A stretch of 64,000 bases of DNA, from assembly GCF_020166105.1 (NCBI RefSeq), contig NZ_JAIUJY010000004.1, positions 541,302 through 605,301 of the forward strand, written 5' to 3'. Below are positions 18,343-28,459 of this stretch, one piece after another. Positions within the stretch are counted from its first letter, which is position 1; every line of letters starts with the position of its first letter. The stretch is from Blastococcus sp. LR1. GTDB taxonomy: Bacteria; Actinomycetota; Actinomycetes; Mycobacteriales; Geodermatophilaceae. Position numbers and translations under genes: made by a program. The notes under the pieces were generated by a model. It made no database searches. It was not told the DNA's origin and was given only the letters and a program-made list of their open reading frames with translations.

Positions 18343-20275
18343 GCACGACCGACCAGACGAGCGGCCAGGGCCCAGCGGCGGCGGACGCCGAGGTGCCGGC
18401 CGAGCACGCGGTCCCCGAGGACCTCGCGCTCGCCGGTGAGTTCGACGCGGTCACCCGCGACCAGTGGCGTGACCTGGTCGCCGTCGTGCTGCGCAAGGCC
18501 GGCCGCGAGGACCTGCCCGACGCCGTCGAGGAGGCGCTGCGCCGCCCGGTCGCCCCGGGCGTGACGGTGGCCCCGCTCTACACCGCCGAGGACGCCGCAG
18601 GCCTGCCGACCGGCGTCGGCGTCCCCGGGCTGCCGCCCTTCGTGCGCGGCGCCCGTCCCGGCGGCGGCCCGGCCGGTTCGGCCGAGGTGGCTGCGGCCGG
18701 TGGCGCCGACGGCGGCGCGTCCGGCGGCTGGGACATCCGCCAGCGGCACGCCAACCCCGACGTCGCAGCCACCAGGGAGGCCATCGCGGCCGACCTGGAG
18801 AACGGCGTCACCTCGCTCTGGCTGGTCCTCGGCGAGGGCGCGATCCCCGTCGACTCGCTCGGCGACGTGCTCGCCGACGTCTACCTGGACCTGGCGCCGG
18901 TGAGCGTCTCAGGCGGGTTCGCGGCGGCGGAGGCGTTCCTCTCCCTGGTCGAGGGTCGCACCGACCTCGCGCCCGGCAGCTCGCTGGGCCTGGACCCGCT
19001 CCGCGTCGAGGCGGCCTCCGGTGAGCAGCAGGACCTCTCCGGGCTCGCCGACGTCGCCCGCCGCGCGGGTGCGCATGCGGGACTCCGCACCGTCGTCGTC
19101 GACGGCACGGTCTTCGCCGACGCGGGCGCCTCCGTGGTCGAGGAGCTCGGCTGCTCGCTCGCCGCGGGCGTCGCCTACCTGCGGGCACTGACCGAGGCTG
19201 GGCTCTCGGTCGACGAGGCCGCCGCGCAGCTGGAGTTCCGCTACTCGGCCACTGCCGACCAGTTCACGACGATCGCCGCGCTCCGCGCCGCCCGACGGCT
19301 CTGGGACCGGGTCGGCGAGGTCAGCGGGGTCTCGGCGGAGGTGCGCGGCCAGCGCCAGCACGCCGTCACCAGCTCGGTGATGACGACGAAGCGCGACCCG
19401 TGGGTCAACATGCTGCGCACCACCGTGGCCTGCTTCGCCGCGGGCGTGGGTGGTGCCGACGCCGTCACCGTCCAGCCGTTCGACGCCGCCCTCGGCCTGC
19501 CCGACTCCTTCTCCCGGCGGATCGCGCGGAACACCCAGAGCCTCTTGGTGGAGGAGGGGCACCTGGGCCGCGTGCTCGACCCCGCGGGTGGCTCCTGGTA
19601 CGTCGAGTCGCTGACCGACGAGCTCGCCCGCGCCGCGTGGGACTGGTTCACCGAGATCGAGCGGGCCGGCGGGCTCTCCGCCGCGCTCGCCTCCGGTCTG
19701 GTGAAGGACCGGATCGCACAGGCGTGGGACGCCCGGGCGGAGCGGCTGGCCACCCGCGCCGAGGCGATCACCGGCGTCAGCGAGTTCCCGAACCTCACCG
19801 AGAAGCTGCCCGAGCGGCAGCCGGCGGCCGACCTGCACCCGACCGGCGGGCTGCCGCGGGTGCGCGCCGCGCAGGAGTTCGAGGCGCTGCGCGACGCCGC
19901 CGACGCGGCGGGGGAGCGGGCGGGTGGGCGGGCGACGGTCTACCTGGCCACTCTCGGCCCGATCGCCAAGCACACCGCCCGCGCCACCTTCGCCGGCAAC
20001 CTCTTCCAGGCCGGCGGGCTCGCGACGCCGTCCGGCGACGGGGCGTCCGGTCTCGCCGAGGCCGGGACGACGGTCGCCTGCATCTGCGGCACCGACAAGG
20101 ACTACGCCTCCGACGCCGCGGCCCTGGTCGCGGAGCTGAAGGCCGCCGGGGCCACGCAGGTGTGGCTGGCCGGCAAGCCCGACCTCGCCGTCGACGGGGT
20201 CGACGGGTACGTCTACGCCGGGTGCGACGCCCTCGCGGCGCTCCGGACGGTGCACGAGCAGCTGGGAGTGAAGGC

Positions 20276-20279
<4 letters not shown>
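18339..20279 (+). CDS. mutA: Methylmalonyl-CoA mutase small (beta) subunit
   Basis: Non-catalytic subunit of adenosylcobalamin-dependent methylmalonyl-CoA mutase, which interconverts methylmalonyl-CoA and succinyl-CoA; 646 residues. It keeps the barrel region of the family ([59 protein letters not shown]) and a degenerate C-terminal cobalamin domain without the Asp-x-His-x-x-Gly motif, as expected for this subunit. The first 40 residues are an Ala/Glu-rich extension and residues 95-125 a Gly/Ala-rich insert. Start ATG overlaps the M20 stop; its stop overlaps the mutB start (ATGA). Confidence 0.94.
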
Positions 20280-22482
<2,203 letters not shown>

Positions 22483-22483
<1 letters not shown>

Positions 22484-23487
22484 TGCCGAGGGACGTCGAC
22501 GTCCCGGCGCTGGTCGAGGGCGTGCTCGCCGGGGACCGCCGGGTGATGGCGCGCGCCATCACGCTGGTGGAGTCCCGGCGGGCCGACCACCGCGAGCGGG
22601 CGCAGGAGCTGCTGGTCGAGCTGCTGCCGCACGCCGGGGGAGCGCGCCGCATCGGCATCAGCGGCGTGCCCGGCGTGGGCAAGTCCACCTTCATCGACCA
22701 GCTCGGCGTGGACCTGACGGCGGCCGGCTCGAAGGTCGCGGTGCTCGCCGTCGACCCGTCGTCGGCCCGGTCGGGCGGCTCGATCCTCGGCGACAAGACC
22801 CGCATGGCCCGGCTCGCCGTGGATCCGAACGCGTTCATCCGGCCCTCGCCGACGTCGGGCACCCTCGGCGGGGTCGCGCAGGCGACGCGCGAGTCGATGG
22901 TGGTCGTCGAGGCGGCGGGCCACGACGTCGTGCTGGTGGAGACCGTCGGCGTCGGGCAGTCGGAGATCACCGTCGCCGAGATGGTCGACTCGTTCCTGTT
23001 CCTGACCATCGCGCGCACCGGCGACCAGCTGCAGGGGATCAAGCGCGGCATCCTCGAGATCGCCGACGTCATCGCCGTGAACAAGGCCGACGGGCCGGCC
23101 GCCGCCGACGCCCGCAAGGCGGCCCGCGAGCTCTCCTCGGCGATCCGGATGCTGCGCGGCCGCGGCGAGCCCTGGGAGGTGCCGGTGCTCACCTGCGCCG
23201 GGCTCAGCGGCGAGGGGCTCGACGAGGTCTGGGCCAAGCTGGTCGAGCACCAGGAGCGGGCCAAGCTCGACGGCAGCTTCGACGAACGCCGCCGCACCCA
23301 GCAGGTGCGGTGGACCTGGCAGCTGGTGCGCGACGGCCTGGAGCACTCGCTGCGTGCGCACCCCGGCGTCCGGGCCGCGGTGCCCGACCTGGAGAAGCGG
23401 GTGCTGGCCGGCGAGCTCACCCCCGCGCTCGCGGCGCGGGACATCCTGGAGACCTTTCGGGCGGCCCCGGACGCCGGCCCCGCCTGA
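22483..23487 (+). CDS. meaB: Methylmalonyl-CoA mutase-associated GTPase MeaB
   Basis: G3E-family P-loop GTPase that guards and reloads the adenosylcobalamin of the mutase; 334 residues. Walker A GVPGVGKST at residues 61-69, then AVDPSS, the switch segment with VETVGVGQSE (mutase-type instead of the classic D-x-x-G), and the base-specificity motif VNKADG. Start ATG shares one base with the mutB stop (TGATG), so translation is coupled. It closes the operon that starts at the GCS2 gene. Confidence 0.97.
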
Positions 23488-23626
23488 CCCATCCGGCCCG
23501 GTCCCACCCGTCCCATCGTTCACGCCGGACGCAGCGCCCCCGGGGGCCTCCGTGTCGGACGAATCCGTCACGATGCGTCGTCGCCACGCCGATAACGTCG
23601 CACTCGAATTCGATCGAGGGAGACGC

Positions 23627-24880
23627 GTGGTCGCACACCGCGAGCAGGGGATGCACGGACGACTTCGCGTCGTCGACAGCCTGCGCTTCGTTGCGGCGCT
23701 CGCCGTGGTGTTCTTCCACTACACCGGCCGCGACAGCGTGGCGTGGGGCGAGAGCGTCCGCGAGGTCTTCCCGTTCCTCAGCCGCTTCACCGTCTACGGC
23801 GGCTTTGGCCCCTACCTGTTCTTCATGATCAGCGGGTTCGTGATCCTGATGAGCACCTGGGGCCGGTCGGTGCCCTCGTTCCTCGGCTCCCGCGTCGGAC
23901 GGCTGTATCCCGCCTACTGGTTCGCCGTGGTGTTCACCGGGCTGGTGCTGGTCACCAACCAGGATCTCCTCGGCGCGGAGTGGGACGCCGTCGGCCCGGC
24001 CGGCGCCGCCCTGAACCTCACGATGTTCCAGACGGCCTTCGGCGTCGAGCACCTCGACGGCGCCTTCTGGACGCTCTGGGTGGAGCTGAAGTTCTACCTG
24101 CTGCTGCTCGGGATGGCCCTGATCGGGATCACCCGCGAGCGGATGCTCGCCCTGTGCCTGGTCTGGCCGGTGGCCGGTGCGCTGGCCGCGCGCACGGACT
24201 CCGTCCTGCTGTCGGAGCTCCTCGTGCCCAAGTACGCGCCGTTCTTCTGCATCGGGATCCTGATCTACCTCGTGTACCGCGAGGGCTGGAGCGCCGGCAT
24301 CGGCCTGCTGCTCGGCCTCAACTACTGCATCGCCCTGTGGGTGTGCTCGGTGCACTACATCCCGTGGTCCGAGCGGGTCGCCGGCGTGCCGGTGTCCTTC
24401 CGGGCGCTCGCGGTGCTGCTCACCCTGTGCATCGCCGCCCTGGTGGTCGCGACCCTCACGCCGGTCAGCCGAGTGGACTGGCGCTGGCTGACGGTGCTGG
24501 GCGCGCTGACCTACCCGCTGTACGTCATCCACCAGGTCAGCGGCTGGGTCCTGCTCAACCGGCTGGGCCCGGTGCTGCCGGCCTACGTGGCCGTGGCCGT
24601 CGTCATCGCCCTGATGCTGGCCCTGGCGTACCTGGTGCACCGCTACGTCGAGCGGCCGCTGGGCACTCGGCTGCGCCGCGCCGTGGAACGCGATCTGAGC
24701 GGCGCCCTGGCGCGCACACAGCCGGCGGTCTCCCGACCGGAGACCTTCGACCGCCACACCGGCACGCTCCACCACGGTGTGGACCGGGGCCGGCGGCTCC
24801 CGCCGCTGCCCTCGTCGGGGCTGTCGGCGGGGCCGGCCGGCCGGACCGGCGAGCTGGTGGACGCCTCCCGCGCTCGCTGA
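23627..24880 (+). CDS. Acyltransferase 3 family membrane protein
   Basis: Multi-pass acyltransferase (OafA/YrhL type) that transfers acyl groups, usually acetyl, to exported sugars or cell-wall polymers. 417 residues. RVVDSLRFVAALAVVFFHY carries the catalytic His after the first helix; later FFMISGFVILMSTWGR and the SRVGRLYPAYWF arginine motif are typical; about ten hydrophobic helices follow. The last 70 residues are a cytoplasmic, Pro/Arg-rich tail. The frame is open well upstream, but GTG 23627 with GAGGGAGA before it is the natural start. Acceptor unknown; it lies next to the CDP-alditol pair. Confidence 0.9.
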   Translation: MVAHREQGMHGRLRVVDSLRFVAALAVVFFHYTGRDSVAWGESVREVFPFLSRFTVYGGFGPYLFFMISGFVILMSTWGRSVPSFLGSRVGRLYPAYWFAVVFTGLVLVTNQDLLGAEWDAVGPAGAALNLTMFQTAFGVEHLDGAFWTLWVELKFYLLLLGMALIGITRERMLALCLVWPVAGALAARTDSVLLSELLVPKYAPFFCIGILIYLVYREGWSAGIGLLLGLNYCIALWVCSVHYIPWSERVAGVPVSFRALAVLLTLCIAALVVATLTPVSRVDWRWLTVLGALTYPLYVIHQVSGWVLLNRLGPVLPAYVAVAVVIALMLALAYLVHRYVERPLGTRLRRAVERDLSGALARTQPAVSRPETFDRHTGTLHHGVDRGRRLPPLPSSGLSAGPAGRTGELVDASRAR

Positions 24881-24902
24881 GCGCGGGACCCGTCGCCGGG
24901 CC

Positions 24903-25610
24903 CTACTGGCGGACGACGAGGTTGGTGCTGTCCACGAACCGGCCGACGTCGGTGCTCAGCATCTCGATCACCGAGGCCACGTGCTGCGGCTGCATGATCG
25001 TCGACGGGTCCTCGTCGGGCGCGAGCGTGCGACGCAGGTCGGTGGCGGTGCGGCCGGGGGAGATGCAGACGACGCGGGTGCCGTAGATCGCCAGCTCCTC
25101 CCGCATGACCTCGCTCATGTTGATCACCGCGGCCTTGGACGCCGAATAGGTGAGCCAGCCCGAGCGGCCCTGGATGCCCGCCGTCGAGGCCACGTTCACC
25201 ACGACCTCGAACCGATTGCCCAGGTGGAGCAGCTCCTGGACCAGGGTGAACGGCGCGTAGAGGTTAACCGCCATGGTCCGCTCGAACTCCTCGAAGCGGA
25301 TCTGGTGGATCGGCTGCGGATTCGTGTAGCCGGCGTTGTTCACCAGGACGTCGACGTTGCCGTGCGCCGCGTGCATCTCGCGCACCAGCGCCGGCAGCCC
25401 GGCCCGGTCGCCGAGGTCGTAGGCGTGCGCGGAGACCGTCACGGACGGATTGACCGCCGCGACCGCGGTGACGGCGTCGTCGAAGGCCGAGGAGCTGCGG
25501 GCCACGAGCACCAGCTGGGTGACGTCGTCCCGGGCGGCGAACCGCTTGGCGGTCTCCAGGCCGATGCCCTTGGAGGCACCGGTGATCAGGACCGTGCGCC
25601 CGTCACTCAT
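24903..25610 (-). CDS. SDR family reductase paired with an IspD-like cytidylyltransferase
   Basis: Classical short-chain dehydrogenase, 235 residues: ITGASKGIGLETAKRF (cofactor), VLVNNAGYTN, the catalytic Ser in VNVASTAG and Tyr-x-x-x-Lys in TYSASKAAV. It overlaps the preceding cytidylyltransferase gene by 8 bp. An IspD-like domain joined to an SDR is the arrangement of Haemophilus Bcs1, which reduces ribulose 5-phosphate to ribitol 5-phosphate and activates it to CDP-ribitol. I infer a comparable CDP-alditol role; a different pentulose or polyol is possible. Confidence 0.9.
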   Translation of the reverse strand: MSDGRTVLITGASKGIGLETAKRFAARDDVTQLVLVARSSSAFDDAVTAVAAVNPSVTVSAHAYDLGDRAGLPALVREMHAAHGNVDVLVNNAGYTNPQPIHQIRFEEFERTMAVNLYAPFTLVQELLHLGNRFEVVVNVASTAGIQGRSGWLTYSASKAAVINMSEVMREELAIYGTRVVCISPGRTATDLRRTLAPDEDPSTIMQPQHVASVIEMLSTDVGRFVDSTNLVVRQ

Positions 25611-26286
25611 CGTCGGTCTCCCCGTGCAGCAGGGACACCGCGAGGTGGATGTCGGTCGGGGTGGTCACCTTGATGTTGGTGTCCTGGCCGTCGATGTAGT
25701 GCACCGGCAGCCCGGCGGCTGCCATCAGCGTGGCGTCCTCGGTGTAGACCGTCTCCTGACCGGCGGCGAACGCGTGGGCCTGGCGCAGGTCGGCGAGGTC
25801 GAACTTCTGCGGCAGCTGCACGTTGCGCAGCCGCTCCCGCTCCAGGTAGCCGGTGACCGCGCGCGACGACGGGTCCACCGGCGCCACGGTGAACGGGATC
25901 GGGATCATGTAACTGACGTTGCGCTCCGGCGAGCCGATCAGCCGGGCGAAGTCGGCGGTGCGCACCAAGGGGCGGGCCGCCTCGTGCAGCACGACGGCGT
26001 CGTTGGTGCACAGCGCCAGTGCCGCCGCCACCGAGTCCTGCCGGGTGCCGCCGGCCGCCACGTACTCGACCGGGGTCTTGATGGCGTAGTCGCGCACGAT
26101 GCCCTCGACCTCGTCCCGCCAGCCCTCGGGGTAGTTCAGCACGATCTGGTCGATCTCCGGCACGGCGTCGGCCGCGACCAGGGAGTACACCAGGATGGGC
26201 AGTCCGTTCACCTTGATGAACTGCTTCGGCTGCGGTGCGCCCATCCGGCGTCCGCTGCCGCCGTTGAGCAGGATCAGTGAGTACAC
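25603..26286 (-). CDS. IspD/TarI-like cytidylyltransferase
   Basis: 227 residues, CTP-dependent nucleotidyltransferase of the IspD/TarI family. N-terminal LNGGSGRRMGAPQPKQF is the CTP-binding signature, followed by VLHEAARPLVR and, near the end, an Asp/Thr-rich segment (IKVTTPTDIHLA) matching IspD KVTTPxD. Because it is translated together with an SDR rather than with ispF, and TarI/Bcs1 share these motifs, a ribitol-phosphate (or other alditol-phosphate) cytidylyltransferase is more likely than the isoprenoid enzyme. GTG 26286 is chosen because SLILLNGG follows directly and GAAGGA precedes it; the longer upstream frame is not family-like. Confidence 0.88.
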   Translation of the reverse strand: MYSLILLNGGSGRRMGAPQPKQFIKVNGLPILVYSLVAADAVPEIDQIVLNYPEGWRDEVEGIVRDYAIKTPVEYVAAGGTRQDSVAAALALCTNDAVVLHEAARPLVRTADFARLIGSPERNVSYMIPIPFTVAPVDPSSRAVTGYLERERLRNVQLPQKFDLADLRQAHAFAAGQETVYTEDATLMAAAGLPVHYIDGQDTNIKVTTPTDIHLAVSLLHGETDDE

Positions 26287-26366
26287 GCCCGTCCTTCGCG
26301 TTCGAGGGGCCCGGCCGTCCGGCCGGCCGCGCTGCGGCTCCATACTGACAGGCCCGGATCCCCGGC

Positions 26367-26382
26367 GAGGGCTCAAGCCCTC
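26367..26382. other. 16-bp inverted repeat between two minus-strand genes
   Basis: GAGGGCT-CA-AGCCCTC is a perfect palindrome, 15 bp past the stop of the cyclotransferase-like gene and 80 bp before the cytidylyltransferase start. It could be a terminator hairpin for the former or an operator for the latter. Confidence 0.45.
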
Positions 26383-26396
26383 GGGCGCCCCACCGG

Positions 26397-26852
26397 TCAC
26401 GGACCGGCGGAGCGGCACTCCCTCCCGCGCAGTTCCCGCACGTAGTCGTCCGGCGCGCCGGCCGCCTCCGCGCCGTCGGCGATCGCGCCGAGATGCCGGG
26501 CCGAGGGCAGGCCGCCCTCGAAGGCGTCGAGCACGTAGACGTAGGCGACGACGTCGCCGCCGAGGGTGTGCGCCCGCAGGTGCACCCGCCGGTAGAGCCC
26601 GGAGTCGGCGCCCTCCCACGCGTCCAGGGCGCGCTCGTCGGCCTCGGTCAGGTCGTACAGCGCGACGAAGACGGCGTCCGACTCCTCGGCCGGGACCAGC
26701 GTCGCCAGCGCGCCCTCCCAGCCCAGTTCCTCGCCGCCGAAGGTCAGCCGCCACCCGTGGATCCATCCGGTCCCGGTGTGCGGGGAGGAGGGGCAGCGGC
26801 GCAGCATCTGCGCCGGGTCCATGTTCGACCCGTAGGCGGCGTAGGAGGCCAT
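26397..26852 (-). CDS. Gamma-glutamylcyclotransferase-like protein
   Basis: 151 residues with the GGCT fold. The signature is at the N-terminus: YAAYGSNMDP, the YGSN loop that binds the gamma-glutamyl substrate; the fold continues with GWRLTFGG and VYVLDAFEGG. The family includes enzymes that release 5-oxoproline from gamma-glutamyl amines or protecting groups. The substrate here is unknown. An earlier in-frame start at 26903 is rejected; ATG 26852 directly precedes the motif and has a -10 hexamer 8 nt upstream. Confidence 0.87.
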   Translation of the reverse strand: MASYAAYGSNMDPAQMLRRCPSSPHTGTGWIHGWRLTFGGEELGWEGALATLVPAEESDAVFVALYDLTEADERALDAWEGADSGLYRRVHLRAHTLGGDVVAYVYVLDAFEGGLPSARHLGAIADGAEAAGAPDDYVRELRGRECRSAGP

Positions 26853-26860
26853 GGGAGGCG

Positions 26861-26866
26861 AGACTA
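26861..26866 (-). promoter_or_regulatory. -10 element of the cyclotransferase-like gene
   Basis: Minus-strand TAGTCT, 8 nt, then ATG at 26852; consistent with a leaderless transcript. Confidence 0.5.
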
Positions 26867-26968
26867 ACCAGGGCCGGGGCGTGCCCGGGCAGGGCGGTTC
26901 CACGGAACGGCGTCGGCACCGGGGACAATGGACCCCGACACACGGCTCGGCGACGAAAGATGGACCCC

Positions 26969-28372
26969 ATGACCCGCATCGTCATCATCGGTGGTGGACC
27001 GGCCGGCTACGAGGCCGCCCTGGTGGCCGCGCAGCTCGGCGCGCAGGTCACCGTGGTCGAGCGCGACGGGATCGGCGGCGCCAGCGTGCTCACCGACTGC
27101 GTGCCCTCCAAGGCCCTCATTGCCGCCGCCGGCGCGATGACGGCGGTCCGGGACTCCTCGGTCCTCGGCGTGCACGGCGCGGAGTTCGCGACGGCCAGCC
27201 TCGACCTCGCCGCCGCCAACCAGCGGGTGAAGAGCCTCTCGCTCGCCCAGTCGGCCGACATCCACACCCGCCTCGAGTCCGAGGGCGTGGCGATCGTCCG
27301 CGGCCAGGCGCGGCTCGCCGACGACGTCCCGGGCCTGGCCGCGCACGAGGTGGAGATCCTCGACGCGTCGGGTGCGGTGATCGACGAGATCGAGGGCGAC
27401 GTCGTCCTCCTCGCCACGGGTGCGGACCCGCGCGTGCTCGCCGGCGCCGAGCCCGACCACGAGCGGATCCTCGACTGGCGCGACGTCTACGACCTCGACG
27501 AGATGCCCGAGCACCTCGTCGTCGTGGGCTCCGGCGTCACCGGCGCGGAGTTCGCCTCCGGATACCTCGAGGCCGGCGTCCCGGTCACCCTCGTCTCCTC
27601 CCGCGACCGGGTGCTCCCCGGCGAGGACTCCGACGCGGCCGAGGTGCTGGAGGAGGTCTTCCAGTCCCGCGGCGGTCGCCTCGAGCGCGGTCGGGCCGCC
27701 GCCGTCCGGCGCACCGAGAAGGGCGTCGTCGTCGAGCTCACCGGCGGGCGCACGGTCGAGGGCTCGCACGCGCTGATGACGGTGGGCACCGTGCCGAACA
27801 CCTCCGGGCTGAACCTCGAGTCGCACGGCATCCAGGTGACCGAGGCCGGCCACATCGTGGTCGACCGGGTCTCGCGCACCTCCGTGCCGGGCATCTACGC
27901 CGCGGGCGACGTCACCGGCGTCTTCCAGCTGGCGTCGGTGGCGGCCATGCAGGGGCGGATCGCGATGTGGCACGCCCTCGGTGAGGCCGTGGCCCCGATC
28001 AAGCTCAAGACCGTCGCGGCGAACGTCTTCACCCACCCGGAGATCGCCACCGTCGGCGTCCAGGAGAAGTCGCTGGCCGACGACGCCGACGTCGAGGTGG
28101 TGCGGCTGCCGCTGGCCACCAACGCCCGCGCCAAGATGAGCGACCTGCGGGCCGGCTTCGTGAAGCTGTTCGCCCGCCGCTCGACCGGCGTCATCGTCGG
28201 CGGCGTCGTCGTCTCGCCGGGCGCCTCGGAGCTGGTGCTCCCGATCGCCCTCGCCGTCACCAAGGGGCTGACGGTGGCGGACCTGGCGCAGACCTTCGCG
28301 ATCTACCCGTCGCTGTCGGGCTCGATCACCGAGGCCGGCCGCCGGCTGATGGGCGCCGACGACCTCGCCTGA
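26969..28372 (+). CDS. lpdA: NAD(P)H-quinone dehydrogenase, LpdA/Rv3303c type
   Basis: Flavoprotein disulfide reductase-family protein without the disulfide, 467 residues. FAD motif IIGGGPAGYEAAL; then GIGGASVLTDCVPSKALI, where the first of the two redox cysteines is replaced (only one Cys left), as in mycobacterial LpdA, a quinone reductase. Further LpdA-like stretches: GSGVTGAEFASGY, GSHALMTVGTVPNTSGL, YAAGDVTG, ASVAAMQGRIAMWHALGE and the C-terminal YPSLSGSITEAGRRLM. It is therefore not a lipoamide dehydrogenase despite the family label. ATG 26969 is chosen; another ATG nine bases up is possible. Confidence 0.94.
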   Translation: MTRIVIIGGGPAGYEAALVAAQLGAQVTVVERDGIGGASVLTDCVPSKALIAAAGAMTAVRDSSVLGVHGAEFATASLDLAAANQRVKSLSLAQSADIHTRLESEGVAIVRGQARLADDVPGLAAHEVEILDASGAVIDEIEGDVVLLATGADPRVLAGAEPDHERILDWRDVYDLDEMPEHLVVVGSGVTGAEFASGYLEAGVPVTLVSSRDRVLPGEDSDAAEVLEEVFQSRGGRLERGRAAAVRRTEKGVVVELTGGRTVEGSHALMTVGTVPNTSGLNLESHGIQVTEAGHIVVDRVSRTSVPGIYAAGDVTGVFQLASVAAMQGRIAMWHALGEAVAPIKLKTVAANVFTHPEIATVGVQEKSLADDADVEVVRLPLATNARAKMSDLRAGFVKLFARRSTGVIVGGVVVSPGASELVLPIALAVTKGLTVADLAQTFAIYPSLSGSITEAGRRLMGADDLA

Positions 28373-28424
28373 CAGGTATCGCCTGCCGGCGGTACCGACG
28401 GGGCGTCGGGGCGCCGATGGGGAG

Positions 28425-28440
28425 GGGGACATCCGTCCCC
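28425..28440. other. Small hairpin in the lpdA-protease intergenic region
   Basis: GGGGAC-ATCC-GTCCCC, a 6-bp stem directly before the GAAGGAG ribosome site of the LGFP protease gene. Either a weak terminator or a structure limiting ribosome access. Confidence 0.35.
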
Positions 28441-28459
28441 TCGTCGAAGGAGCACCCGA

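Noticed and set aside
23530..23560. GCCCCCGGGGGC palindrome downstream of meaB
   Set aside because: Twelve bp with no loop; a short GC palindrome is expected by chance in this composition, and no terminator structure surrounds it.
26897..26908. GTTCC-AC-GGAAC palindrome upstream of lpdA
   Set aside because: Only 5-bp arms and no known regulator with this spacing; left unassigned.
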